NCBI RefSeq assembly: GCF_042767895.1
Contig: NC_091578.1
Location: 19,049,481-19,113,480 of the forward strand
Reading direction: 5' to 3'
Length of the DNA: 64,000 nucleotides
DNA from: Penaeus vannamei
Lineage: Eukaryota > Arthropoda > Malacostraca > Decapoda > Penaeidae
The notes beneath the pieces are model-generated. The model was given only the letters and a program-made list of their open reading frames with translations, made no database searches and was not told where the DNA came from. This document shows, in pieces, positions 27,301-37,607 of this stretch. The translations under genes were made by a program, and so were the position numbers. The stretch's first letter is position 1. Each line of letters begins with the position of its first letter.

Positions 27301-27800
27301 TAATAATGGTTATAATTATGATGATAATAAAAAATAAATATTAATGACAATAATAATGATAAAATCACTAATTATAATGATAATTTTGATAATTACTGCA
27401 ATAATAGCAATAATCAACTCTATTCCAATAATTTTCAGACTAATAATGACAATAGTAAAATTACTAACATCATTATCATTTTTCATTATAATTATTACTG
27501 AAAAATTGTCATTATTACGTCTAAAATTATCATTATTACTATTATCCATATAAAAATAGTTATGATGAAAATAGCTATAATAATTAGCATAATAATCATT
27601 ATAACTGCAATAATGATGATAATAATGATTATAATCATGATGATGACTATAATGATAAAAATCATAGGAATAATGAGAGTAATGATAATATTGATGATAA
27701 TTATTATTAACCAGTCCATTTATAATGAAATTGAGGCCAAAAGTAATAAAATCCAATAAGTCGAAAAAACGGCAAAAATTAGCGTATTACGACAGCCTTT
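21340..27800 (-). repeat. AT-rich satellite array, block 2, minus orientation (about 12 units)
   Basis: The same unit is reversed: CAGTCCATTTATAATGAAAT, then GTCGAAAAAACGGC, TCTAGCGTATTACAGCC and GAGAAACGTCGAAAAA, with cores near 21,490-21,610, 22,095-22,200, 22,660-22,770, 23,270-23,345, 23,770-23,850, 24,280-24,390, 24,850-24,960, 25,135-25,205, 25,690-25,810, 26,535-26,640, 27,115-27,220 and 27,715-27,800. From about 22,400 on, units are a distinct subfamily (ATTTTCAGACTAATAATGAC rather than ATTTCCATACTAATAATGGC, TTTTTATTGGTAATTATGAG, CCTTCATTATATG). The block ends mid-core at ATTACGACAGCCTTTTGAGA, fused to non-satellite DNA. No RTE copy and no gene are present. Confidence 0.95.
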
Positions 27801-28032
27801 TGAGAATACAGCCGACCCCCGCAACCTGCAGCGCAGCATCCTTCCCCCAGGTTGGGTCCAGGTCCTAGCCTGTCCTCTCGCCCTCACCATTAGCAGCTTC
27901 TCGACGACGCATACCGAGACCTGATTGGTTGACCACGGACAGTTCAGTTCAGTTCCAGTTAGATTTACGAAGTCTTGCTTCGCCCGGGCCTTTTCTCTGG
28001 AGTGGCCCGGCCTGTGTATTAACTATTTCTAG
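27801..28032. other. Non-satellite DNA at the left edge of the island, no gene recognised
   Basis: GC content rises abruptly after the satellite core. The stretch holds an AGTTCAGTTCAGTTCCAGTT short repeat near 27,941-27,961 and CGCCCGGGCC/GGCCCGG segments near 27,980-28,012. It lies directly downstream, on the minus strand, of the RT C-terminal fragment and may be that element's 3' UTR. That is inference from position only. Confidence 0.4.
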
Positions 28033-28312
28033 TTAACTCAGATATTTTCTTTTGAACTGCTTTTTTAGCGGTGACTGGATTGCAAGCAAGCGATCCAGCT
28101 GCCACGGGGTAAGCATGTTGCACACCCTTTTTACCAGCCCGGCGGCTGTAGTGGGGGTGGTCCCTGCCTCCAGGAGAATTGTGTGTACACAACTCTGCAA
28201 ATGATGTAACAGGGTGGCGTTAGGCTCGCCGCAGTGTTTGCATAACCTCGCAGTCTCATTGTCAATAATTTGCCAAGCGCATTGGTAACCTGGTCTTAGT
28301 CTGAATAGTCTT
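28033..28312 (-). pseudogene. C-terminal fragment of an I/R1-type LINE ORF2 with CCHC zinc finger
   Basis: On the minus strand an open stretch of about 92 codons reads RRLFRLRPGYQCAWQ, then ARLCKHCGEPNATLLHHLQ, then SCVHT, and ends with KRKYLS and TAA at 28,035-28,033. The C-x2-C-x8-H-x4-C pattern after an RLRPGY-like segment resembles the zinc-binding tail found after RNase H in several reverse-transcriptase LINEs (RLRTGH...CPxCG...HLLxxC). Upstream there is an in-frame stop, so the fragment is 5'-truncated. A poly(T) run at 28,330-28,345 follows on the plus strand. The clade cannot be fixed from so little. Confidence 0.65.
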
Positions 28313-28431
28313 CTTTACACACTTTTTATGTTTTTTTTTTTTTTATTATTAGTGAGGGAGCTAAACGAGCGAGCGATAACCACATGATATACTCCAGAAG
28401 GCTGGGTATTTGTGTCACTCCGGAAAGTGAC

Positions 28432-29850
28432 CAGTATGGCAATGGATTGGTATCCGCCATGAGCTGGTGTCAATCATCTCTTTAGGGAGCTTTTGTGTGT
28501 GGGTGTGAGTGCCCCACAGGTATGGCTGTTGTGCTGGAGATCGCCGGGGAGAGCCGGGGCGGCTCACCCGTCGGCTAAGGCCTGGGTAGGCCTAGTTGCT
28601 GCTTGCTGTGTCTTGCTCTGCTGGAGGATCGTGAGTGATCAACTCGGCAAAAGGAAAAGCATAAAAGTGTGTAAAGAAGAGGGGGGGAAGGAAGAGTGGG
28701 GATGGGAGAAGGATAAAGGAATTTAGGAAAAGAATTTTGGGAGAAGAAGAAGGAGCCAGGGCTTCACCCAGCTTGCCAGGGTAAACTTGAGGTAATCGTT
28801 GGAGTGGGTTTGTTGAAAGAGGAAAAGGATCGAGGGGCCCAGCGCCTTCGGCGAACTCGCGTGTTCACAGCGAGGGTATACTTAGCGACCTTGAGCGCGG
28901 CTCGCCCCGCCACAACGTTCCCACAGGGCGTGGAGCCTCGCTGTGGCGAACACGGAGCCTCTCGGCTAACTGAGGGGGAGAGGAAAGAAGTTAGCAGGTT
29001 TTTGGCGCCGATCTCCGGTATGCTCAGAGCCACGGCCTCTCGACCGTGGCTCCAGGGCATTTCCTCGGCTAACCATCACCGCTGAAGCAGGATGAAGCTC
29101 GAGTGAAGCCACACAGAGGCTGGCCCCTCCCGCCCAGGTTGAGAGGAGATTTCTCTCCCTCGGCCGTAGGTCTTCCGTAGGGGCGCGGCTCGGGCGGCCT
29201 CACCACGATTGGGTTAACTCCACTGGCCGTGACGCTTCTTTCCTCGGCTCGCACAAGCCACTTACGCTAAAGGATTTGTGGTCCACCAAGCACGAGTACT
29301 AGCAGCAAGCGCCACGTGTCGGAAACCGAAACCAGTGGGATGTCAGGGTAAGGATAAGGATGAGGGTCAACGCTATGGCAAGGATGTACTGATATGAGTG
29401 AGGGTGAAGGGTGGGGGTGAGGTGGCGGTCACAAGCGTCAGGAGACGAGGTGAGAGGAATTCAATGTTAAAAACGAGGGATAAGAGAGGGCAGTACCTGG
29501 GGGAGATTACTTTATTAATGAGATTAAAAGGTACAGGACCACAAAAACCAAACAACAAAACAACAAGTGAACAAAAGCAGAAAGAGAACACGAAAAAAAC
29601 CCAACAAAAACGAGTGGATAGGGGAAGGGGAAAAATTGAAAGGAATGAGTAGAAGGTGGCTTCAAAGTGATGCGGCAAAACCCGAAAACTGCATCATTCC
29701 CTGTCCCATGCCAAAGAAAGAGATCATGGCCTAAACCTGATCTCCAGCCGGAACAAAGGATGGAGGAGACGAGTCCATCCAGCCAGTGGTGAGTCAAGCA
29801 CGAAGTTTGTTTTATCTGTCTACAGGCCAACTCACCCCACATGATGTTAA
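28432..29850 (-). mobile_element. 3' end of a Jockey-like LINE, copy A (RT C-terminus plus long 3' UTR)
   Basis: Read on the minus strand, the region opens with the RT C-terminal tail (29,850-29,690: GWRSGLGHDLFLWHG), followed by a T-rich stretch, an AATAAAG signal (near 29,515) and about 1 kb of GC-rich 3' sequence ending at CATTGCCATACTGG (28,432). It is an inverted copy of 32,250-33,500 and is shared with 37,608-39,240. The last coding codons lack the stop seen in the other two copies (CGGG where they have TAA or TGA context). The left boundary at CCAGTATGGCAATGG is the same as at 37,608, which defines the 3' terminus of the element. Confidence 0.75.
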
Positions 29851-30429
29851 GGAGGAAGCGAGAGGCTTCCTCGCGGAGTTCAGACGTGTAATAGATCGGT
29901 CACGACCCACTACAGGGAACCATCTGAGTGCTTCATTCCATCAGAACAAGCTGAAGTTTGTGTTTGTTAGTGTTTGTTGTTGGTGAGAGTAGAGTGTTTG
30001 TGTGTGAAGGAGAGAGTTTTTGTTTTGTTTAGATGCAGCTCGTGCGTGGGATTGCGCGTCTAGATCGACCTAGCCAACACGGGGTCCTCCACCGAGGTGG
30101 AAGAACCCGCGTCGGCTCGGTCGGTCGTCAGTTAGTCACTCAAGGTACACCCATTCTACCTGGGTGTACGCCGTGGCTTGACCTGAGCCCTGTAGCGGCT
30201 CCACGATCAATGCGCGATCGACGGCTCCTCGAGGTCAGGCAGGGAGTCCTGTGAACCGGCGCGGAAGTCTTGGGAGATCGGCGGATGACCGAGTTCCGAT
30301 GCTTCCGCGCTGTCTCAGGGGTCCCCTGGCGAGGAGCATAGCTCCAGCCGAGAGGCCAAGCCCGGCCTCGAGAACGCTCTCGACATCGATGTCAGAGTCG
30401 CTGCTGTCAATCGTCAAGAATGGTGTCAT
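29851..30429. other. Deleted middle of Jockey-like copy A, no gene recognised
   Basis: On the minus strand this joins the gag remnant to the RT C-terminus, so the endonuclease and most of the RT expected between them are missing. A short acidic open stretch (DSSDSDIDVES, about 30,410-30,375, minus) may be the gag C-terminus. The rest shows no motif I can name. Confidence 0.45.
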
Positions 30430-31450
30430 CCAATCTACGACGACAAGCTTGGGGGACAGGAGGATCCTTTTTGTCTTTTTTTGGTATGCGTGGATGGTGG
30501 TGTGGTTTGTTTGCGTTTGTGATCAGTGGTACTTGTAGTTTGGTGTGCCTGTGGTGTTTCTTTATGTCTTCGTTGTTGCTGAGGTTGCAAAACGAGGTGT
30601 CCGGTGTTGTGAGGAAGAATGAGGCTCTGGGTGAGTGTCTGTCACCTTATTTCCTGTTGTTTCTGTGTTTGTTGTGGCGTACTCAGGGATGTATAGGGTG
30701 TCGTCTTCAAAGATTTCCTCAGGGACAACAATGCTGGGGAAGCCGTTTCTCTGGAGCATAATAGGGACAATGTTTGCGAATCTTTTTGCGTTGTATTTGG
30801 CAGCTATGAGACTTACGTGTAGCATGGCTTGGATTTTTGGGTTTGTGTTCGGTGTGAGGGTGCTTGTTGGGGGTTGTGTGGGCAGAGTTGTCCGAGGGGA
30901 AGTCGTGGGTCGTCAGGGTGTACTGGTCTGAGCTTGGGTCGTGTAGCAGCTGTTGTTGCGTAAGGAAGGGACAGTGTTATTGTCTTGGCGGAGCTCAGCT
31001 CGTTTTGCCTTTAGTATTTCCTTCCCGTTTAGGGCAGGATCCACTAACTGCGACATGCGATCCCTCGCAGTTGCAGCATTTGATGGTTTCAGTGCACCTG
31101 GCGAAGAAATGACCGTCGCCGGCGCACCCAGAGCATCTCTGGGTGTGTGTACATTGGTGTTTTTTGTGGTGAAAGCGGTAGCAGTTTAAGCATTGGTCGA
31201 TGCGAATGAAGCATTCGGGTCCCAAGTTGGCAGAGTGTATTAAATATCATGAGTCCCCGCGAGAGAGAAGTTTCCTGGGCTTCCTCGGGGGATGAGACAC
31301 GAATCTTGACGATTCGCGACTCGAACGGCTTGTAAACGTCGAGAACAGTGACACCGTTCTTGACGGAAACCTCCTGGCTTGAAGGACTCGCACGATCGTG
31401 GGGGGATCGTCTTGTCGATCTTTTTCGCCACGATCGTACACTTAGCCTTC
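30430..31450 (-). pseudogene. Jockey-type ORF1 (gag-like) with zinc knuckles, frameshifted
   Basis: ORF1 proteins of this kind bind element RNA and form the ribonucleoprotein. Reading minus, 31,370-31,250 gives NGVTVLDVYKPFESRIVK and then SPEEAQETSLSRGLMIFN. A frame change follows, then PECFIRIDQCLNCYRFHHKK and three Cys-rich knuckles: C-x2-C-x4-H-x4-C (CLNCYRFHHKKHQC), CSGCAGDGHFFARC and CCNCEGSHVAVSGSC (31,225-31,010). After another frame change, 30,825-30,565 gives SLIAAKYNAKRFANIVP and RNGFPSIVVPEEIFED, a tail typical of such ORF1 proteins. At least two frameshifts disable it. The knuckle spacing supports a LINE gag. Retroviral gag is less likely because no protease, integrase or LTR is present. 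Confidence 0.7.
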
Positions 31451-31629
31451 ATCTCGGGGGAGGGAACAGGTGAGAAGCCATGGTCTGAGCTTTCTTTGGC
31501 CGTGGGCCGAAAGAAATGGGGTCAGGTGTTCGGGTTTGGCAACTGTCACTTTGAAGCCATTATGGACCTTAAAGAGGTGTGTGACTGCCACCTCAGTGGA
31601 GACCGTAAATTAAGAATTAAAATTCCTCC

Positions 31630-32469
31630 ACCACGTCTCCGGGACGATTTGCATGCACGCAGGTGTACCTCAGGGCGGCACCCTCAGTACACTCTAAACA
31701 GTATACACAAACGACTTACACCAGACCCCACACACACAGATTCACTCACTGTCCTCTATGCTGACGACTATGCGGCACCTAGCGCCGACGCGATGCGCTT
31801 TCAGGTGTCGTCCGGCGCATCAATGACGAGCTTGAGCACCGTCTCGAGATGGGAGCATAGATGGCGTATCAAGACTAACGTGACCAAAACAAAAGTTCTT
31901 TTCCTAAATCCACGAAAACTACCTCCCTATGACAACATATATCTCAACAGCTTCGACAGACTACAAGCACCGCTCCAAATCACCCACTCTTGTACCATCC
32001 TTGGTTTAACCTTTGACACCGACTTTCGGTTTCATTTGTATGGAACTTCAAAGGCCGCCTTGGCCGGCAAAGCCTTACATTCGCTTTGCATCAGGTTCCG
32101 ACGTGCGGCCCCACGTACGAAGCTGCATCTATACAAAACACTTATCAAACCTCTTCTCACATACACACCACTTGCACTCCACACAGACAGCATACACCAA
32201 CAAGCGCAAACTCCAAGTTGTCCAGAATAAAGCACTCAGATGGATCTATGTAGTAAATGGGGATCAATTTATTACACGAGGAAGCTTCTCTGCCTCCTCT
32301 TAACATCGAGTGGCGTAGGTTGGTTTGTAAACAGATCGACAGACTCCGTGCTTGGCACTCCGCCTGGCTGGATAGACTCAGCACTATCTTTCGTTCCGGA
32401 TGGAAGTCTGGTGCAGGCCGTGATCTCTTTTCCCTGGCATGGGACGAAGAAGTGGATGCAGTGTTCTAA
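31630..32469 (+). pseudogene. Jockey-like reverse transcriptase, 5'-truncated and frameshifted
   Basis: This plus-strand segment begins near RT motif B, AGVPQGGTLSTL (about 31,657, in a shifted frame). It passes YADDYAAPS (motif C, about 31,757) and continues with SRWEHRWRIKTNVTKTKV, ILGLTFDTDFRFHLYG and a thumb-like HLYKTLIKPLLTYTPLALH. After a frame change come KRKLQVVQNKALRWIY and then QIDRLRAWHSAWLDRL. It ends with GWKSGAGRDLFSLAWDEE and TAA at 32,467-32,469. YADD, the NxxKT segment and the LQxxQNKALR signature are typical of Jockey/CR1-type RTs. At least two frameshifts and loss of the N-terminal half make it dead. It points away from the minus-strand gag next to it, so the two are not one colinear element. 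Confidence 0.75.
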
Positions 32470-33500
32470 GTTTGGCCGCATCCTTTGAAGCCACCTCTTA
32501 CTCCTTCTTTTCCCCTTTCCCCTTCCTCTATCCGCCTAGTTTTTTTGTTCAGTTTTGTTGTTTGTTTTTGTGTTCCTTGTTTTTGTTCTCGTTCTTTTTA
32601 AAAGTAATTTAGTGGTAATGTTTGGTACCTTCCTTTTTTTTAACTTCATAATAAAGTAAATCTCCCTCAGGTACTGCCCCTCATCCCCGTTTTTTAAATC
32701 ATTTCACCTCATCCTCTGACGCTTCGTGACCGCCACCCCGACTCATTCCATCATCCTCATCCTACCCCCAACATCCTGCTGGTTTCGGTTTCAAATATGT
32801 GGCGTTTGCTGCTATTACTTTCATTAGCAGGACCACAAATCCTTTCGCGTAAAGTTTATTGCGAGCCGAGGAAAGAAGCACCACGGCCAGCAGAGTGTCC
32901 AATCGTGGTGGGGCCGCCAAGGCCGCGCCCTCTCGTAAGTCCTGCGGCCGAAGGAGAGAAATCTCCTCTCGACCCGGGCGAGGAGGGCCTGCCCTTGCCC
33001 TCGCGGCCTCACCCGAGCTTCACCCCGCTTCAGCAGTGATGGTTAGCCGAGGGACAGCCCAGGAGCCACGGCCGAAGAGGCCGTGAGAAGAGCATCACCC
33101 AAGATGGCGCCAAATTCGCTGCCTCCCCACCTCAGGTCCAGCCGAGAGGCTCCGTGGTCACCATAGCCGAGGCTCTACTCCCCGTGGGAAGAGTGTGGCA
33201 GGGCGAGCCGCGCTCAAGGTCGTGGGGTATTCCCCGCGCCACGAGGTGCGGCCTTGCCTCGCCACACGATCCCGCGGGGTGCGGCCACGCGGTGAACACG
33301 CAGGTCTGCCCGATGGCGCTGGGCCCCTCAATCCTTTTCCTCTTTCAACAAGCCCACTGCAACTGTACCTGGATCTTTTCCCGCATGCTGGGTCGGCCCC
33401 GGCTCCTTTTTCTTCTACTAAGAATTCATTTTCCTCCTCCTTATCCTTCCCCTATCCCCACTCTTCCTTCCCCCCCCTCTTCTTTATACTTCTCTCTCTC
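32470..33500 (+). mobile_element. Long 3' UTR of the Jockey-like LINE, copy B
   Basis: After the RT stop comes a T-rich stretch, an AATAAAGT signal near 32,651, then GC-rich sequence that is the inverted counterpart of 28,655-29,690. Shared landmarks include CGCTTCGTGACCGCCACC, the GGTTTCGGTTTC segment near 32,781, GACCACAAATCCTTTCGCGT and the C-rich CTTCCTTCCCC stretch near 33,470. Homology to copy A fades after about 33,500, so this copy lacks roughly the last 220 bases of the 3' end. Confidence 0.75.
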
Positions 33501-34762
33501 ACCTCAGTGATAATGAAGATGATCTGGAGAGATTGGCTCCCCAGTATACGCTAATTTGATAACGTGACCCATGGATTACGCCATAGCGAGGAGTGATGAA
33601 TGATGGGTAGAGGGGAAGCTAGCAGAGCTTAATTAACTGGACGATGAAAGGTGGAAGTGGTATCAAAAACGGTGAGGCACACAGGGTAATAACGGTCTCC
33701 TATTTGGGAAGGCCGGTCGGGGTCGGAACCCTGCCGAACGGGCGTGAGCCCTTATATGTTCGGCCGAACACTTCGCAGCGAAACTATCGGCTGCCACTGT
33801 GCGTCGTGTACTTTTAATTACTTGCACATCAAGGCTTGTAATTAAAAGCACTATTAAAAACAGGTATTTCGCAACTGCACCCAAAGCAGTTACACAAAAG
33901 AGCAAATCGTCTTGTCCGTCGTGGGGTGTCAATCTCTTTAAATCATCCACGATGACAAACGAAAAACCTTGGACCTAAAAGATCCAGAGTAAGCCCCTCT
34001 TGAACTCGGCCCGGGTGCGGGAGCTTAAGTGGGTCTGAGCTGTGCCAGCCGCAGGGAACGAGGGGAGCCTGCGGTCCAATGGGCGAGCCGTTATGTGTCC
34101 GTGTTTCTCTCCCCTGTGGTGTACGCACTACACCAGGCCCTCTCCCCCTGTGGTGTACAGAGAGAGACCACCCAATTGGCGCGGCATTATTGTCCCACAC
34201 TTGGCGTGATCCTCCAGAGCAAAAGCCATCAGACTTGGAAAGCTTGATTGATACTCTTTGACAACAAACTACACAGAGAGCTCCGCCAATTTATCGTGGT
34301 TCGCCGCGACAATTGGCCAAGGCCTTCTCTTGTAGCAAGTGCCCCACTACCGCTCCCTTGGAGAGCGAGGTTAGAAACCTGGTCTGGACCCTCTGGTCCT
34401 GGACATAGTTTGTGGCCACGCACCAAGGGCGACTTTTCGGTGCCTAACTCTTGCCCTCTCCTTCTGACTTCCTGGTGCAACCTGGGCCTGCAAGAAACGT
34501 CGATTTCCAACATTCACCTGGGCTGCGGTGACGTGATCACACCCCCCTTGTAGCAGGATTAGGGCGCAGAGCGTTTACCACACCAAACCTCCGAGGAGTT
34601 CAGCCCACCCAGGGGGATCTGTCCTATTAGTCACTTCTTTGGGTCGAGTGTAGGGAACAGAGCTTTTTTTGAGGCCCTTCTTAAGACCTCACCCTGAGCA
34701 AGGTATAAGGATAATCTCCGAAAGGGGACCAATCTGTTTCATACTCTCTCAATGGCCACAAA
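33501..34762. other. Intergenic DNA between LINE fragments, mostly unrecognised
   Basis: No coding motif is visible in any frame. It contains a nested hairpin at 33,733-33,764 and a direct repeat of a CTGTGGTGTAC segment near 34,110-34,165. The last few hundred bases, from roughly 34,540, may be the 5' UTR of the gag-endonuclease element that follows, judged only by position. Confidence 0.5.
33733..33764. other. Nested inverted repeat (hairpin)
   Basis: GCCGAAC (33,733-33,739) pairs with GTTCGGC (33,758-33,764). Inside it GGGC (33,740-33,743) pairs with GCCC (33,748-33,751) around a GTGA tetraloop, followed by an unpaired TTATAT. No T-rich tail or adjoining gene makes it a convincing terminator, and no RNA family is recognised. 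Confidence 0.5.
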
Positions 34763-36453
34763 ATGAATCCGAACATGGTAGTCACCCTGGAGCCTTTCAA
34801 GGTTGCAGGGGGGGTGAAAGAAAAAACAAAAGCAGGCCGAACGTGTCCAGGCCTGCTGAACCAGGCAAGGACAAGACAGAAGCACCAGAGCACAAAGTCT
34901 GTGTGCACACCAGACTTGAGGGAAACCTGAGCTCTCCTCAGAACTCCCTCAGTCAAGAAGAGAACTCCAGCTGAACCAGCCAATCCAGCTGCCCCCACTT
35001 CTAAAGACCTTAAACCCCTGCAAAGGGGAGGCGTGAAGCGACGAAGGGTGGAAACTGACTCTGAAGAAGAGGCAGAGCACGCCCCAAGTCGACTAACGCG
35101 GTTTAAGGTACCAAAAAAACCCGAAGACTTCGACAATGCATACCAACTGGTAAGGGCATTGGAGAAGGAAAAACACGTCAGACTCTCAATCCGAATCTCT
35201 AGAGATGAGGGCATGATCATTGCCCCCAAAGACAAAGCCACCATGAATTTCCTGCAGGAAATCAAGGTGCTAAAAGACGGAAGACTGACCTCCCAAGAGG
35301 AGTCCAAGATGGTGCTACTTGGCTTCCCACTAGGGTTCGACGTGGAGGTGATCACGTCTCTCCCACAAGTGGTGGAGGCTTCCCCCATGACCAAAGGGAA
35401 GTCTCCAACCAGGCAAGTCCTGGTTATCCTCAAGGGAGCCCCAATCACCACCCCTTGATCTGGGTAACTGGGGCTCATACAAGCTCAGGACATATGTAAC
35501 AGAGCCTTTGAGGTGCTTCACGTGCCAGAAATTTGGGCATCACCAGGCCAACTGCAAGGCCAAAGCCAAATGTGGTGTATGCAGCAAGGCACACGAAACC
35601 GAAGTGTGTATCAAGGCACACAAAGATGGCCAGAAGGACACAACAGCCGTGTCAGAGCTGTGCCAAAAAGCATCATGCCTGGAGCTTGAAAACTTGCTCT
35701 GTCAGGAAACAGGCAGTTATTAAAAAAGCAGGAGCTAGCCAAAAAGCGTCTTGGTCGACTTTGTCCCTGCGCCCCCAGGCACCTACGTCTGGGGCAAAAA
35801 CAAAAATGAAAAGACTCCCCGACCTCCTAAGAGGAAGGAAAAATTGGATACCTCTCACAGAGAGGAATTCCCCCAAGCTTGCTAGTGGCAAAACCACAAA
35901 AAAGAACCAAAGGGAAAAAGGTTCAAAGTCCACAGCAATGGTCCCCCCAGTAGATGATAATCTTTTCTTTGACGAGAAAGATATGACTCTTCTGTTGGGT
36001 GCTGTAGTTTCTCCAGTAGCAACAGCCTTAGAGAGGACCAGTGAGGAGGCAGAGAAAGCAGTGCAGGTCGCAATGACGGCTATGACCCAAACTGTGGCAG
36101 CTCTGAAGGGAAGGAAGCTAGAAGCCTCCAAACCGATAACGAAGCAGCGCTCCCCTCCCCAAATCCTTGGATGGCAGGCTAGCTTCGGGAGAAGCATTAC
36201 GTGAAATCCCAGCTAGTCTGTCAGGACAGGCTGAAACTGTGCAACAGAAGCCCCCCACTGCAGGCCGAGTCTGTACAGCCAAAGTCTCGTCCCCCTGACC
36301 CGAGGTGGCACTTCCAACCTAGGCTCTACGCCCCTCGGTAGAGCCTTAACCAGAGTGTCTGACTTAGAGGAAGTTGTACAATCCTCAATCAACGAGGATC
36401 TGTATTTATCTGATGCCACCAGCACTGGGGCATCTGCAGCTGAAAGCAAGTGA
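34763..36453 (+). pseudogene. I/Jockey-type LINE ORF1 (gag-like) with zinc knuckles, degenerate
   Basis: It starts at ATG 34,763 (MNPNMVVTLEPFKVAGG). The N-terminal part is basic and acidic-patch rich (VKRRRVETDSEEEAEH). A folded middle follows (FDNAYQLVRALEKEKHVRL, KDKATMNFLQEI, VVEASPMTKGKSPTRQVL), then the knuckles CFTCQKFGHHQANC (about 35,517), CGVCSKAHETEVC and CQSCAKKHHAWSLKTC. It ends with a C-terminal helix-rich tail and TGA at 36,451. Lesions: in-frame TGA at 34,928, a frameshift just before 35,458, another near 35,645, and stops at 36,202-36,235. The knuckle set ending in KKHHAWS is characteristic of ORF1 in I- and Jockey-group LINEs. The endonuclease ORF follows after 16 bases, which supports the pairing. 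Confidence 0.78.
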
Positions 36454-36469
36454 CTCCTGAGTAACCCTC

Positions 36470-37590
36470 ATGGCACACAATCTAAACATTCTGCAGTGGA
36501 ACTCTCTGTAGCTATAAAAGCAAGAACCCCTTTCTCCAGTCAGTTGTGCGAGCAAAGAGCATTGGCGTCGTCATGCTCCAGGAGGCACTGGCTTATGGGA
36601 TCCGTGTGCTTCTCAGGATATCATGCCTTCACCACTCCAAACCTGGATGGTGCTAGAGGCCTAGATGACCCTGAGTAAAAGAAGCTATCCCGTGCTCCTT
36701 AATAGCCAACCCACCACACTGTGGAGATGGTGTTGAATCTCTTGCTGTTGAGATTCAGCTACCTGGGGGCCCTATAAAAATATATAATAATTATAGTAAA
36801 CCACTGTGTGAGAGCTTAGATCTGAACCAGGTCTGTGCTACTGCAGCACAAGACCAAGTGATCATTAAGGGAGACTTCAATGCACACATAGCCATGCTGA
36901 ATCCCCGCAAAAGGCCAGGAACGCGACAGGCATTCACATAGCAGAAGTGCTTGAGACATTCCCTGAGATCGCTCTTCTCAACACCAAAGAACCAACACAT
37001 GTGAAGGGAAGGGTCCTAGACCTCACCTTTGCCACTGCAACAATGGTGGAGAAGGAATTCGGTGGTGTGTCGATGATACGGTTACTGATGATAACTACGG
37101 CATAGTCACCACATTAATAGATGCAGGTCCAGCCCAAAGACCACGTCACATTCCTAAATGGATAACAAACAAGGTCAACTGGTTTGCCTTCCAGGAAGAC
37201 TATTCGATGTCTGAAAGACAATGAACCCAATAACAATAATGAAAATAATGGATGTACTAGAGTAAAGGCTAATCCAGGCCATAAACCAGGCAACCTCACA
37301 AACCATCCCCAAAACTCGCCCATGGTCCAGAACTCACAAAGACGCCTGGTTGATATGTGTAGAAAAAACTTCCGACGGCAAAGATCTCCCGACAATCTGG
37401 CCCTGTTAAGGGAAACTGTCGTGGGTGCCAAGGAAGCTGCCAACAGAATAAGGCAGGAAAACTGGCTGGAATGGTGCCAAACTTTTGGGAACCAGACCAG
37501 CCTTACAGAGTTGTGGAAACGGGCGACAAGCCATAAGGCCCGAAATGCACTCATCATGACCCACAATCAGAGGGTAACAGATTAGTGCTT
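36470..37590 (+). pseudogene. I/Jockey-type LINE ORF2, endonuclease part only, degenerate
   Basis: It starts at ATG 36,470 (MAHNLNILQWN), the usual first strand of the AP-type endonuclease with its metal-binding Asn. Stops follow almost at once. In changing frames one then reads GTGLWDP, SGYHAFTTPN, QLPGGPIKIYNNY and VIIKGDFNAH (about 36,861, the GDFN catalytic segment), and EIALLNTKEPTHVKGRVLDL. Past the endonuclease comes the linker: SRKTIR, RRQRSPDNLALLRETV and RQENWLEWCQTFGNQTSL (about 37,452). The sequence is cut off near 37,600 where the 3' end of another LINE begins. No RT domain remains. Many frameshifts and stops show an old copy. Confidence 0.75.
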
Positions 37591-37607
37591 GAGTTCTCTG
37601 CCAGAAC

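Noticed and set aside
29786..30540. Host gene exons in the island
   Set aside because: No frame shows a host domain or convincing splice pattern, and the region is bracketed by parts of one LINE.
30995..31225. Retroviral-type gag nucleocapsid from the Cys-rich knuckles
   Set aside because: The neighbouring reverse transcriptase is of LINE type and no LTR, protease or integrase is present, so a LINE ORF1 is the better call.
33700..33770. tRNA-like or SINE promoter (GGTCGGAACCC resembling a B box)
   Set aside because: No matching A box at the right distance and no cloverleaf can be drawn. The nested hairpin explains the symmetry better.
34681..35478. 265-codon minus-strand open frame opposite the gag ORF
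   Set aside because: It is antisense to the gag with no recognisable domain. The plus strand carries the knuckles and the paired endonuclease ORF.
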